Part shown: positions 25,603 to 36,944 of the stretch, in pieces
Layout: each line of letters begins with the position of its first letter
Numbering within the stretch: the stretch's first letter is position 1
NCBI GenBank assembly: GCA_030340625.1
Contig: JAOPHQ010003130.1
Location: 62,001 to 126,000 of the forward strand
DNA: 64,000 nucleotides
Origin: Merluccius polli
Lineage: Eukaryota > Chordata > Actinopteri > Gadiformes > Merlucciidae
Direction: 5' to 3'
The notes under the pieces: model-generated
Told to the model about the DNA's origin: nothing
What the model saw: only the letters and a program-made list of their open reading frames with translations
Databases searched by the model: none
Program-made: the position numbers and the translations under genes

Positions 25603-25777
25603 GATCAATATCGTTTGAGGTTATGCAATCCACGAATAAAAAATAGTCCAAACATATGTTGAATTATCGTCGTTTTGTCGACCCCAAGTTCAGAATGCGG
25701 GTTGGTCTTTTTTGTCCTTGTCTGTGAAATATCTGGGGTGGAGCTGATGCGTGTTATGTCTGAAATGGCAACCGCCT

Positions 25778-25800
25778 GGTCAACAGCGTCCCTATGAGTT
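25778..25800 (-). promoter_or_regulatory. CGCT-box element of exon H promoter
   Basis: Minus strand ACTCATAGGGACGCTGTTGA. It is 176 bp from the first ATG but about 230 bp from the internal MLNGTM start, the spacing seen for other exons. Confidence 0.78.
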
Positions 25801-25936
25801 TGCTGCACTGAAGTACACGTAGTATATTAAAGTCATCGGTTTGTTCGGCTTCGCTTACTATTTGACGACGTGTTTATTGTCATTGATGTCCTTACATTTT
25901 TGTTTGAAAAAAAGTGTAAAACAATCAAAACATCGT

Positions 25937-25941
25937 GCACG

Positions 25942-25984
<43 letters not shown>
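25937..25984. repeat. (CG)n-(CA)n microsatellite
   Basis: A short CG run followed by CA units, shared in position with 36381-36407 in the duplicated module. Confidence 0.93.
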
Positions 25985-25986
<2 letters not shown>

Positions 25987-26037
25987 ATATGAAACGTATC
26001 CTAAATCACAACAGTGACTCCTGACACTAGTCTTTGT

Positions 26038-26058
26038 ATTGCTGTCCCTGGTGCTGAA
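26038..26058 (-). promoter_or_regulatory. REST/NRSF (RE1)-like site upstream of exon H promoter
   Basis: Minus strand TTCAGCACC and GGGACAGC with canonical spacing, 17 of 21 matches, about 240 bp upstream of the exon H CGCT box. It is duplicated at exon K. Confidence 0.62.
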
Positions 26059-26092
26059 TGGCTGATTTATTATTAAATGGTTGATTCATTAT

Positions 26093-26106
<14 letters not shown>

Positions 26107-26136
<30 letters not shown>
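26107..26136. repeat. (AT)n microsatellite
   Basis: An A-run then AT units in the H-I spacer; the duplicated copy is at 36547-36605 and is longer. Confidence 0.92.
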
Positions 26137-26139
<3 letters not shown>

Positions 26140-26414
26140 AGTATGTATTTATTTAGTATTTATTATCATGTATTTATCTTTTTTATAGATAGATACATTG
26201 ATGAATGTAATTATTTAGCAAAATAAATAGCACAAGGCAACAAAATGACAGCTGGAAAGTATATTGTAAATACTAAAGGATATTGATCATAGCACACTGT
26301 CATTTACAAAATTCCACAGACCAACTTTGACAAATGTCCCCATTCAGCAACAATCCTAAATCACCCGACCAAGAAAATATGTTATCTTGTCACTAGATTT
26401 ATATAATAGTCAGT

Positions 26415-26435
26415 CACTTTGTTTGTGGTGCTGAA
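26415..26435 (-). promoter_or_regulatory. Weak RE1-like site just downstream of exon I donor
   Basis: Minus strand TTCAGCACCAC is perfect but the second half is AAACAAAG; 15 of 21 matches. It lies 42 bp past the donor and the same copy follows exon L. Confidence 0.35.
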
Positions 26436-26476
26436 AATATGCAGAGAGCTACAAAAGACAGTGGTTACAAACTCAC

Positions 26477-28906
26477 CTCTAGAGGAGAGTCTGGTTCATC
26501 CAGGATGCTCTTTTCACTCTGTATTCGCTGCATGGTCCCTGTAGAACTGGGGTCCATTATCAGAACGTTCTGACTACCAGCTCTGCCGAACTTACAGTCA
26601 CTCTTTCTGGAGTCAGTGGTCCTGCACACCTCATAATTGTACACGTGCTGGAGAGTTCCTGTCCCCAATGTGTCTGAGTAACGTGGTGGATAGTATGGAA
26701 TCACCGGGAGATTGGAGTGATACAGGATACGAGACTGTCTCCATCTGTAGACTTTCACTGAGATAATAACAACTAAACACGTAATGAAGAGAAAGGAAAC
26801 TACAGCCAAAGCCAAGACTAAGTAAAAAGTCAGGTTGTCATTGTACTCCTTGTCGTGTGTAAAGTCAGTGAACTCCGAAAGCACTTCAGGGAAGCTGTCC
26901 GCCACCGCCACGTTAACAATGACTGTAGCTGAGCGAGAGGGCTGTCCGTTGTCCTCCACTATAACAGTCAGTCTTTGTTTCACAGCATCTTTATCAGTGA
27001 CTTGGCGGATAGTTCTTATTTCTCCATTCTGTAAGCCCACTTCAAACAGCGCCCTGTCTGTGGCTTTCTGTAGTTTATAGGAGAGCCAGGCATTCTGTCC
27101 AGAGTCCACATCAACAGCCACCACTTTAGTGACCAGATAGCCCACATCTGCTGAACGAGGCACCATTTCAGCCACCAGAGAACCACCAGTCTGGACTGGG
27201 TACAGAACCTGAGGGGCGTTGTCGTTCTGGTCCTGGATCAGTATTTTCACACTCACATTACTACTGAGCGGAGGAGAGCCTCCATCTTGTGCTTTGACAA
27301 CTAGTTCTAGTGATTTAATCTGTTCATAATCAAAAGAGCGCGCTGCATATAAAACTCCAGTTTCAGAGTTGATAGACACATGAGAAGAGGCTGGACTACC
27401 ATTGACCTGCGTGTCCTCCAGAAGATACGACACTCTGGCATTTTGATTCCAGTCAACATCTCGAGCACTGACTGTGAATATCGACACCCCTGGCTCATTA
27501 TTCTCTACAATATGAGCTGAATAGCTCTTTTTAGTGAATACCGGTGCATTGTCATTCACATCAGAAATAATAAGCCTTAATGTTGTTGCACTGGATAAGG
27601 GAGGAGACCCTGAATCTGTAGCAGTGATGGTTATGTTGTATTCTGACATTGTTTCACGGTCAAAAACTACATCTGATAGCAAGTTGTAATAATTAGTTAA
27701 TGAAGACTGTATTTTAAATGGCAGTTTTGACTCAATTGAACATATTATCCGTCCATTTTTCTCTGAATCAGAATCTTTTACATTGATTACAGCTATGGTG
27801 GTACCAGTAGGGGCGTCTTCTGATACAGGACTAGAGAATGACATCACATTAATTACTGGAACATTATCATTTACATCAATTACTTCAATGATTAATTTAC
27901 TTCCATCATTCAAACCACCCTGATCTTTTGCCCCAACTCTTAATTCATATTTTCGATCTTTTTCATAGTCAATATTACCAGAAACTGATACTATACCGGA
28001 CACACTGTCAATATTAAACAGATTAGCCAATGCTCCTTTTAAATTAGAAAAATAGTAAGTTACCAATCCATTGGAACCAGTATCAGCGTCTGAAGCATTT
28101 ACCGTTGTTATGTAGGTCCCAATAGGTGCATTCTCTATCATTGTAGTCCTGTACACAGATTGGTTAAACACGGGAGCGTTATCATTGGCATCTAGAACAT
28201 TAATTTCTATGTTAACTGTACCAGATCTTTGCGGATTTCCACCGTCAACTGCAATTAGTTTTAAAGAGAGATGAGGATGAACCTCTCTGTCTAATGGTTT
28301 CTGTAGGATCATTTCTGCAAATTTGCTTCCATCCGTGTTCGAGTGTTGTTTGAGAACGAAATTCTCATTAGATGATAGCACATAATTTTGCAAACTGTTA
28401 GGTCCGACATCAGGATCCTCTGCACTTTCTAAATCAAAACGTGATCCTGCAATAGCTGACTCGCTAATTTCCAGATATATGTCTCTGTTTTTAAAAGCAG
28501 GAGTATGGTCATTGACGTCCAATATTTCGATTATTACACGATGCAGTTCGATCGGATTTTCTAAGATGATTTCAAAGCTAAAGCTACAAGGTGTAACGTC
28601 GCCACACAGCTGCTCTCGGTCCATCCTCTCATTCACGACTAGAATCCCTTTGTCTGTCTTCAGATCGGCGTATTGAGGGCTTTCTCCCGTCAGGATTCTT
28701 GCTCGGCCTGATCGAAGCCTTTTCAGATCCAACCCTAAATCCTGCGCCACGTTGCCGATAAGAGATCCCTTTTTCATCTCCTCCGGAATTGAATACCGGA
28801 TCTGGCAACTGGCAATGTTTACAAAAATCACGAAATATAGCAATATGATCCATATTTGACTCCGACACGAACAGCAACCTTCCCACCCGTTGTGGCGTAA
28901 CGCCAT
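26477..28906 (-). CDS. pcdhg: Variable exon I, gamma-type clustered protocadherin (QIRYS group)
   Basis: 810 codons from ATG 28906 (MALRHNGWEGCC; AAAATGG context) to donor CTAGAG|GTGAGT at 26477. The frame is open for another 23 codons upstream but has no ATG there. The signal/anchor core ends near residue 34 before CQIRYSIPEEMKKGSLIG. EC1 has CGDVTPC, and the EC1-EC2 linker is DVNDH rather than DVNDN. Other linkers are DANDN, DVNDN, DVNDN and DQNDN. EC1, EC4 and EC5 are almost the same as in J and M-P; differences sit in EC2-EC3. It has SVKVYRWRQ after the helix. Its 3' intron flank matches that of L, not of J. The exon is intact. Confidence 0.95.
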
Positions 28907-30035
28907 TTTCAGTAGGCAATAATCCTCGAGGAAACTCACAATGATATCCACAAAATAAGACAACGACAAATCCAAGTTCCGTTACACTAAAACAATTTCT
29001 AAATTGAATTTAAAATCCATTGAAACAACAATACAAGCTTCGAAACGACAGTACTTCCGCCAAGCTCCACCCTGAATGCGTCGTTGTGGTTCTGTTCTCC
29101 TGTCTATCCAAAGCTACAACTCGCATCTACTAAATATAGACTATTTTTTCGCTGACCAACAGCGTCCCTTAGAGTTTAAAGCAGGAATGTCATTACTGTT
29201 TTAGAGTACGCTGTATAAGACATTCGTTCATATGACCTTATGATTTCGATGTATTGCTGAAGCGGGAACAATCAATAAAGAGTAACCACACTCAACTGGA
29301 AAATACACAAAGGTCTATAAGTAGGCAATGAATGGTGACAGCCAAGTTTCAATACATGAATATAAAAAAGCTAAATTATTGTCACAAAAGTGGCCTACTA
29401 GTAAAATTAAACTGGCATGCTTATTATAAATAAAATAATAGTATCACACCAATATCACCCATTTACAATATCTGAGTAAAAAAGTCAAAAAATAGGTGGA
29501 GAGGGCCAGTAGATCTTTATGACAAACAATAACAAATTGAAGTTTTAAAGTTTCATGTGACATCGCAAGCTCTCATGTAGTCTAGCTCAAAACTATTTGA
29601 GAACAAACCCTTTTTGAATGATGTTGATGATGAAAATTATTTATATATGTAGTTGGACACATGGACATGCATGCACACACAAACACACAATGATTGCTTC
29701 ACAAGTTGACCATATATATAAAAGATGAATGTTAAGCTAAGTGTTTAGAGCAAGCAAGACAGGAAATAAAAAAGATAGATGATAAATGGACATATTATGG
29801 CAATTCACATATTGCATGTAACAATGCAATTAACTACATTCTAAACTACTAATATTAATATCTCATGCCTTTAATTGTGACAAAGTCTTCCAATGATCTA
29901 AAATGAGTTCTCAGATGATTCCACTTGGTCTTGTGTCAGCCTCCCTGCACTCATTTTCAGAGCTGTCCTTTTTGCTAAACATATCAAATGAGCTAAAAAT
30001 CAACGTTTATATACAACCACTTCTCATAAACTCAC
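28907..30035. other. I-J spacer
   Basis: Exon I promoter, then AT-rich sequence. The promoter-proximal half is homologous to the M-N spacer (TATTGCTGAAGCGGGAACAA). Near exon J, at about 29959-29982, a decayed expanded RE1 keeps only its AGCTGTCC half. Confidence 0.8.
29153..29177 (-). promoter_or_regulatory. CGCT-box element of exon I promoter
   Basis: Minus strand ACTCTAAGGGACGCTGTTGG, 247 bp upstream of the ATG. Just downstream (29121-29152) lies AAAAAATAGTCTATATTTAG, a block conserved in J and M-P that may hold the TATA-like or initiator sequence. Confidence 0.8.
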
Positions 30036-32465
30036 CTCTAGTGGAGAGTCTGGTTCATCCAGGATGCTCTTTTCGCTCTGTATTCGCTGCATGGTCCCTG
30101 TAGAACTGGGGTCCATTATCAGAACGTTCTGACTACCAGCTCTGCCGAACTTACAGTCACTCTTTCTGGAGTCAGTGGTCCTGCACACCTCGTAATTGTA
30201 CACGTGCTGGAGAGTCCCTGTCCCCAAAGTGTCTGAGTAACGTGGTGGATAGTATGGAATCACTGGGAGATTGGAGTGATACAGGATACGAGACTGTCTC
30301 CATCTGTAGATTTTCACTGAGATAATAACCACTAAACACGTGATGAAGAGAAAGGAAACTACAGCCAAAGCCAAGACTAAGTAAAAAGTCAGGTTGTCAT
30401 TGTACTCCTTGTCGTGGGTAAAGTCAGTGAACTCCGAGAGCACTTCAGGGAAGCTGTCCGCCACCGCCACGTTAACAACGACTGTAGCTGAACGAGAGGG
30501 CTGTCCGTTGTCCTCCACTATAACAGTCAGTCTTTGTTTCACAGCATCTTTATCAGTGACTTGGCGGATAGTTCTTATTTCTCCATTCTGTAAGCCCACT
30601 TCAAACAGCGCCCTGTCTGTGGCTTTCTGTAGTTTATAGGAGAGCCAGGCATTCTGTCCAGAGTCCACATCAACAGCCACCACTTTAGTGACCAGATAGC
30701 CCACATCTGCTGAACGAGGCACCATTTCAGCCACCAGAGAACCACCAGTCTGGACTGGATACAGAACCTGAGGGGCGTTGTCGTTCTGGTCCTGGATCAG
30801 TATTTTCATGCTCACATTACTACTGAGGGGAGGTGAGCCTCCATCTTGTGCTTTGACAACTAGTTGTAGTGATTTAATCTGTTCATAATCAAAAGAGCGC
30901 GCTGCATATAAAACTCCAGTTTCAGAGTTGATAGACACATGAGAAGAGGCTGGACTACCATTGACCTGCGTGTCCTCCAGAAGATACGACACTCTGGCAT
31001 TTTGATTCCAGTCAATGTCTCGAGCGCTGACTGTGAATATCGACACCCCTGGCTCATTATTCTCTACAATATGAGCTGAATAGCTCTTTTTAGTGAATAT
31101 TGGTGCATTGTCATTCACATCAGAAATAACAAGCCTTAATTTTGTTGCACTGGATAAGGGAGGAGACCCTGAATCTGTAGCAGTGATGGTTATGTTGTAT
31201 TCTGACATTGTTTCACGGTCAAAAGCTACATCTGATAGCAGGTTGTAATACTTAGTTAATGAAGACTGTATTTTAAATGGGACTTTTGAATCAATTGAAC
31301 ATGTTATCTGCCCATTTTTCTCTGAATCTGAATCTTTTACATTTATTACAGCTATGGTGGTACCAGTAGGGGCATCTTCTGATACAGGACTAGAGAATGA
31401 CATCACATTAATTACTGGAGCGTTATCATTGACATCAATTACTTCAATGATTAATTTACAGCCATTGTTCAGGCCACCATGATCTTTCGCTCCAACTCTT
31501 ATTTCAAATTTTCTATCTTTTTCAAAGTCTATTTCACCAGTAACTGATATCTTACCAGACACATTGTCAATGTTAAATAAATCAGCCAACCCTCCTTTTA
31601 AATTAGAAAAATAGTAAGTCACTAAACCATTGGAACCAGCATCCGCGTCTGATGCATTTACAGTTGTTATATATGTGCCAATGGGTGCATTCTCTATCAC
31701 TGTAGCCCTGTACACAGATTGGTTAAACACGGGAGCATTATCATTGACATCTAAAACGGTGATGTCTATGTTTACCGTACCAGATCTTTGCGGAGTTCCA
31801 CCGTCAACCGCAATCAGCTTTAATGAAATATGAGGATTAATCTCCCTGTCCAACGGTTTCTGGAGCATAATTTCTGCGAATTTGCTTCCATCTGTGTTGG
31901 CATGCTGTTTGAGAATGAAATGATCGTTAGGCGATAGCAAATAATTTTGCAAACTATTTGCACCTACATCAGGATCATCCGCATTTTCTAAATCAAAAGG
32001 AGAACCCACTGCAGCAATTTCACTAATTTCTAAAAAAATGTGTTCATTTTTAAAAACAGGAGTATGGTCGTTGGTGTCGAATATTTCGATTATAACACGA
32101 TGTAGTTCAATAGGATTTTCTAAGATGATTTCAAAGCTAAAGCTACAAGGTGTAACGTCGCCACACAGCTGCTCTCGGTCCATCCTCTCATTCACGACTA
32201 GAATCCCTTTGTCTGTCTTCAGATCGGCGTATTGAGGGCTTTCTCCCGTCAGGATTCTTGCTCGGCCTGAACGAAGCCTTTTCAGATCCAACCCTAAATC
32301 CTGCGCAACGTTGCCGATAAGAGATCCCTTTTTCATCTCCTCTGGAATTGAATAACGGATCTGGCAACTGGAGATGTTGACAAAAATCAAGAAATATAGT
32401 AATATGATCCATGTTTGCCTCGGACAAGAATAATCACGTTCCCACCCGTTGTGACGTAACGCCAT
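30036..32465 (-). CDS. pcdhg: Variable exon J, gamma-type clustered protocadherin (QIRYS group)
   Basis: 810 codons from ATG 32465 (MALRHNGWERDYSC) to donor CTAGAG|GTGAGT at 30036. Further open frame to 32534 begins at GTG and is taken as 5'UTR. The signal core ends before CQIRYSIPEEMKKG. EC1 has CGDVTPC, and the first linker is DTNDH. EC2 differs from exon I at many sites (EHIFLEISEIAAVGSPFDL). EC4-EC5 are shared with the group except SLTKYYN. EC6 begins SSNVSMKIL where relatives have SSNVSVKIL. The membrane helix and SPLE-ended stub are the common sequence. The exon is intact. Confidence 0.95.
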
Positions 32466-32723
32466 TTTCAATAGGAATAAATCCTCGAAGAAACTCACAA
32501 TGACATCCACAAAATAAGAAAAGGAGAAACCCACGTTCCAGTAAAATAAAGTACCGTCTCACGTTAATTTAAATTCCATTTAAACAACAATAAGCGTTTG
32601 GAAGCGAGAGTGCGTCCGTCAAGTTCCACCCCGAATGCGTCGTTGTGGTTGTGTTCTCCCTATCACAGTTAAAGGGATGGGAAGCTACAACTCGAATCCG
32701 CTGAACATAGACTATTTTTTCAT

Positions 32724-32748
32724 TGCCCAACAGCGTCCCTTAGAGTTT
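32724..32748 (-). promoter_or_regulatory. CGCT-box element of exon J promoter
   Basis: Minus strand ACTCTAAGGGACGCTGTTGG, 259 bp upstream of the ATG, followed at 32701-32723 by AAAAAATAGTCTATGTTCAG. Confidence 0.8.
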
Positions 32749-33014
32749 TAAGCAGGAATGTCAATACGATTTTAGATCTATATATCCAACCTTCTTCATA
32801 TGCCCCTATGATTTCGATGTAGCCTATTCCTGATTCTCGAACGCAGAGCGCACATTCCCAAAACACAAAGAAAGCCAATCCTATGAAAAAGAAATTCCCA
32901 GAACTTGTTTTAAGTTTTTATATATAGATATAGAAAATCTATTTATTGTCATAAAAACATATTCAGTTGATTTTAATTCGCTCAAACATTGTGATATCAA
33001 AAGCTTTTATGTCC

Positions 33015-33023
33015 GCACACACG

Positions 33024-33099
<76 letters not shown>
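33015..33099. repeat. (CA)n microsatellite
   Basis: A CA tract in the J-K spacer. Confidence 0.95.
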
Positions 33100-33102
<3 letters not shown>

Positions 33103-33280
33103 ATGTCAAGGCACATACGTCTATATAAAAGAAATATTGTGCAGAAATATGCCAGCAAGCAAAACAGGAAAGCAAACAGATGGATGGATACATATCTAAT
33201 TGTCAATACCAAAACGCAGTTATCATAATGCATTTTGTAATTCATATTACCACATTCCAAAAAAAGAAATTATATGTATA

Positions 33281-33413
<133 letters not shown>

Positions 33414-33507
33414 TGCCTTTAAGTGTGACTAACTTCTACAATGGTTCGGCACAGTTTAAAATGAGCTCTAAGATGATGTCAATTGGTCTCATGGTCAGCC
33501 TCCCAGT

Positions 33508-33534
33508 GGAGCTGTCCTTCTTTGTGGTGCTGAA
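33508..33534 (-). promoter_or_regulatory. Expanded-spacing RE1-like site downstream of exon K donor
   Basis: Minus strand TTCAGCACC, an 8-bp gap, then GGACAGCTCC: both half-sites are near perfect, with six more bases between them than the canonical site. REST is known to bind some such widened sites. It lies 57 bp past the donor. Confidence 0.55.
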
Positions 33535-33590
33535 CTTATCTAATGAGCTACAAAGCAACGTTCATGTACAACGACTTTTGACAAACTCAC

Positions 33591-36044
33591 CTCAAGAGGA
33601 GAGGCTGGTTCATCCAGGATGCTCTTTTCACTCTGTATTCGCTGCATGGTCCCTGTAGAACTGGGGTCCATTATCAGAACGTTCTGACTACCAGCTCTGC
33701 CGAACTTACAGTCACTCTTTCTGGAGTCGGTGGTCCTGCACACCTCGTAATTGTACACGTGTTGGAGAGTCCCTGTCCCCAAAGTGTCTGAGTAACGTGG
33801 TGGATAATATGGAATCACCGGGAGATTGGAGTGATACAGGATACGAGACTGTCTCCATCTGTAGATTTTCACTGAGATAATAACAACTAAACACGTGATG
33901 AAGAGAAAGGAAACTACAGCCAAAGCCAAGACTAAGTAAAAAGTCAGGTTGTCATTGTACTCCTTGTCGTGGGTAAAGTCAGTGAACTCCGAGAGCACTT
34001 CAGGGAAGCTGTCCGCCACCGCCACGTTAACAACGACTGTAGCTGAACGAGAGGGCTGTCCGTTGTCCTCCACTATAACAGTCAGTCTTTGTTTCACAGC
34101 ATCTTTATCAGTGACTTGGCGGATAGTTCTTATTTCTCCATTCTGTAAGCCCACTTCAAACAGCGCCCTGTCTGTGGCTTTCTGTAGTTTATAGGAGAGC
34201 CAGGCATTCTGTCCAGAGTCCACATCAACAGCCACCACTTTAGTGACCAGATAGCCCACATCTGCTGAACGAGGCACCATTTCAGCCACCAGAGAACCAC
34301 CAGTCTGGATTGGATACAGAACCTGAGGGGCGTTGTCGTTCTGGTCCTGGATCAGTATTTTCACACTCACATTACTACTGAGCGGAGGAGAGCCTCCATC
34401 TTGTGCTTTAACACAAAACTGAAAATCTTTAATCTGCTCGTAGTCAAAAGAGCGGACTGCATGTATAACTCCACTGTCAGCACTAACAGACACATAAGAG
34501 GAGACTGACACACCATTAATTAAAGAATCTTCTAGCATGTAGGAGATGCGAGCATTCTGCTTCCAGTCTGCATCTTTTGCATTAACTGTGAATATAGACA
34601 GGCCAGGTGTGTTATTTTCTGTAACGTAGGTTTCGTATGAGCTTCTTTCGAAGGAGGGGATGTTATCGTTCACATCTGCTATCTGCAAACTTAGTGTCAC
34701 GCTGCTGGAGAGCGAAGGCACGCCGTTATCAGAACATGTTACAATCACACTATATTCACTATCTATCTCTCTGTCTAGCTCCCCATCTGTTACTAATCTG
34801 AAGAAGTTATTTGACGATGACGTCATTGTAAAAGGAATATTTTCATTTGAGACGCACTTCACTTTTCCATTTTCATTAGCGTCTAAATCTTGAATATTGA
34901 TCATTGCTACGACCGTACCAGGCTTTACATTCTCTGATATTGTCGTTGATTCTGACATAATATTAATGTTCGGTGGGTTATCATTCGTGTCCAGAACTTC
35001 AATGACAACTTTACAAACATCGAAGTGACCACCTTGATCTGTAGCTTGGACGTCTAACTCATAAAATGTTAGCGTTTCAAAGTCGAGAGATCCTATTAAT
35101 TTAACAGTGCCATCAGTTTCGTCTACATTAAGCAATTCGAGTGTTCCCTCAGCAATATTCGCTAATGAATAATGAACCGTGCCATGCGACCCTTGATCTG
35201 CATCAGATGCGCTGACTGTCGTTAAAACGGTGCCCTTTGTGGCATTTTCTTTGACACTCGTCTTATATTCTGCTTGCGTACACACAGGTGCGTTATCATT
35301 TACGTCCAGCACCGTAACATGGATTTGCATCGTTCCTGATAGCTGCGGTTCGCCGCCATCCACGGCCGTCAACACTAAAGACAAACTCTCCTGATTCTCT
35401 CGGTCGAGAGGCTTTTTTAAAACCATCTCAACATTTCGGCTACCTTTGCGATAAGGGTTTAAAACAAAATTGTCATTTGTTCGCAACGAATAGCTTTGGA
35501 GACCGTTAACCCCCACATCGTCATCAATAGCTTTTTCTAATACAAATTTAGCTCCAATTAAAGCCATTTCACTGATATCGAATTTCATGATCTTGTTTTT
35601 GAAAACGGGAGCATTATCATTAATGTCTATTATTTCAACTTTGATGGAGTAAAATTCCATAGGATTTTCTAAAGTGATCTGGAAATCAAGAGCGCAAGGC
35701 GTCGTCTGTCTGCAGAGCGCCTCTCGGTCTATTGTGTTTTTGATAATGAGAATCCCTCGTTCTTTATTCAACTCGATGTACTCTGAACTGTCTCCTGTAA
35801 ATATGCGAGCTTTTCCAGATTTCAGTCGACTGATATCTAAACCTAAATCTTGAGCTACATTACCGACTAGCGAACCTTTCCCCATTTCTTCAGGAACGGA
35901 GTAACTAACCTGCCCAAGCACCAGATTACCGGAGAAATTCCACATTAAAAACACCAGCGCTACTTGCCGTCTCATTGTTCCGTTTAGCATGTATCCTGTT
36001 AGAAAACGTACACACATATCCATCAAAGAGCGGCAGCCCGCCAT
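33591..36044 (-). CDS. pcdhg: Variable exon K, gamma-type clustered protocadherin (duplicate of H)
   Basis: 818 codons from ATG 36044 to donor CTTGAG|GTGAGT at 33591. As in H, family alignment favours an internal start (MLNGTMRRQ, ATG 35990). The signal core ends before GQVSYSVPEEMGKGSLVG. EC1-EC2 and EC4-EC5 follow H closely. A block in EC3 (TLTFYELDVQATDQGG, then DVCKVVIEVLD) is closer to its neighbour L. EC6 has LYPIQTGG. The stub reads DEPASPLE, an Asp-to-Ala change unique in the window. Its ectodomain and promoter are H-type, while its intron flank and GTGAGT donor are those of the QIRYS group, so the exon is a recombinant. It is intact. Confidence 0.93.
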
Positions 36045-36219
36045 GATCAATATCGTTGGAGGTTATGCAATCCACGAAATATAAAAAGTCAAAAATATGT
36101 TGAATTATCGTCGTTTTGTCGACCCCCAGTTCAGAATGCGTGTTGGTCTTTTTTTGTCCTTGTCTGTGAAATATCTGGGGTGGAGCTGATGCGTGTTATG
36201 TCTGAAATGGCAACCGCCT

Positions 36220-36242
36220 GGTCAACAGCGTCCCTATGAGTT
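36220..36242 (-). promoter_or_regulatory. CGCT-box element of exon K promoter
   Basis: Minus strand ACTCATAGGGACGCTGTTGA, the same as in the exon H promoter, 176 bp from the first ATG. Confidence 0.78.
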
Positions 36243-36464
36243 TGCTGCACTGAAGTACACGTAGTATATTAAAGTCATCGGTTTGTTCGGCTTCGCTTAC
36301 TATTTGACGACGTGGTTATTGTTATTCTTGTCCTTACATTTTTGTTTGAAAAAAAAAGTGTAAAACAATCAAAACATCGTGCACGCGCGCGCGCACACAC
36401 ACACACGTAGCGTATATGAAACGTATCCTAAATCACAACAGTGACTCCTGACACTAGTCTTTGT

Positions 36465-36485
36465 ATTGCTGTCCCTGGTGCTGAA
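36465..36485 (-). promoter_or_regulatory. REST/NRSF (RE1)-like site upstream of exon K promoter
   Basis: The same 21 bases as the site upstream of exon H, about 220 bp upstream of the exon K CGCT box; part of the duplicated H/K module. Confidence 0.62.
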
Positions 36486-36546
36486 TGGCTGATTCATTAT
36501 TAAATGGTTGATTCATTATTAAAAAAAAAAATAAATAAATAAAAAA

Positions 36547-36558
36547 TATATATATACA

Positions 36559-36605
<47 letters not shown>
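36547..36605. repeat. (AT)n microsatellite
   Basis: An AT tract with one ACAGT interruption in the K-L spacer. Confidence 0.92.
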
Positions 36606-36609
<4 letters not shown>

Positions 36610-36882
36610 TATGTATTTATTTATTATTTATTATCATGTATTTATCTTTTTTATAGATAGATACATTGATGAATGTAATTATTTAGCAAAATAAATAGCA
36701 CAAGGGAACAAAATGACAGCTGGAAAGTATATTGTAAATACTAAAGGATATTGATCATAGCACACTGTCATTTACAAAATTCCACAAACCAACTTTGACA
36801 AATGTCCCCATTCAGCAACAATCCTAAATCACCCGACCAAGAAGATATGTTATCTTGTCACTAGATTTATATAATAGTCAGT

Positions 36883-36903
36883 CACTTTGTTTGTGGTGCT
36901 GAA
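36883..36903 (-). promoter_or_regulatory. Weak RE1-like site just downstream of exon L donor
   Basis: TTCAGCACCAC is intact with a degenerate second half, 42 bp past the donor, the same as after exon I. Confidence 0.35.
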
Positions 36904-36944
36904 AGTATGCAGAGAGCTACAAAAGATAGTGGTTACAAACTCAC

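Larger units (their letters stand above)
25603..26476. other. H-I spacer (duplicated as K-L)
   Basis: Exon H promoter, CG/CA and AT repeats, and two RE1-like sites. Near-identical in order and sequence to 36045-36944. Confidence 0.88.
36045..36944. other. K-L spacer (duplicate of H-I)
   Basis: Exon K promoter, short CG/CA and AT repeats, and two RE1-like sites, in the same order as the H-I spacer. Confidence 0.88.

Noticed and set aside
28907..28975. A conserved 23-codon in-frame extension upstream of the MALRHNG start in exons I, J and M-P
   Set aside because: The extension has no ATG in any of the six exons (it starts at TTG or GTG); similarity is explained by recent duplication of 5'UTR sequence. 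Non-AUG initiation cannot be excluded but is unsupported.
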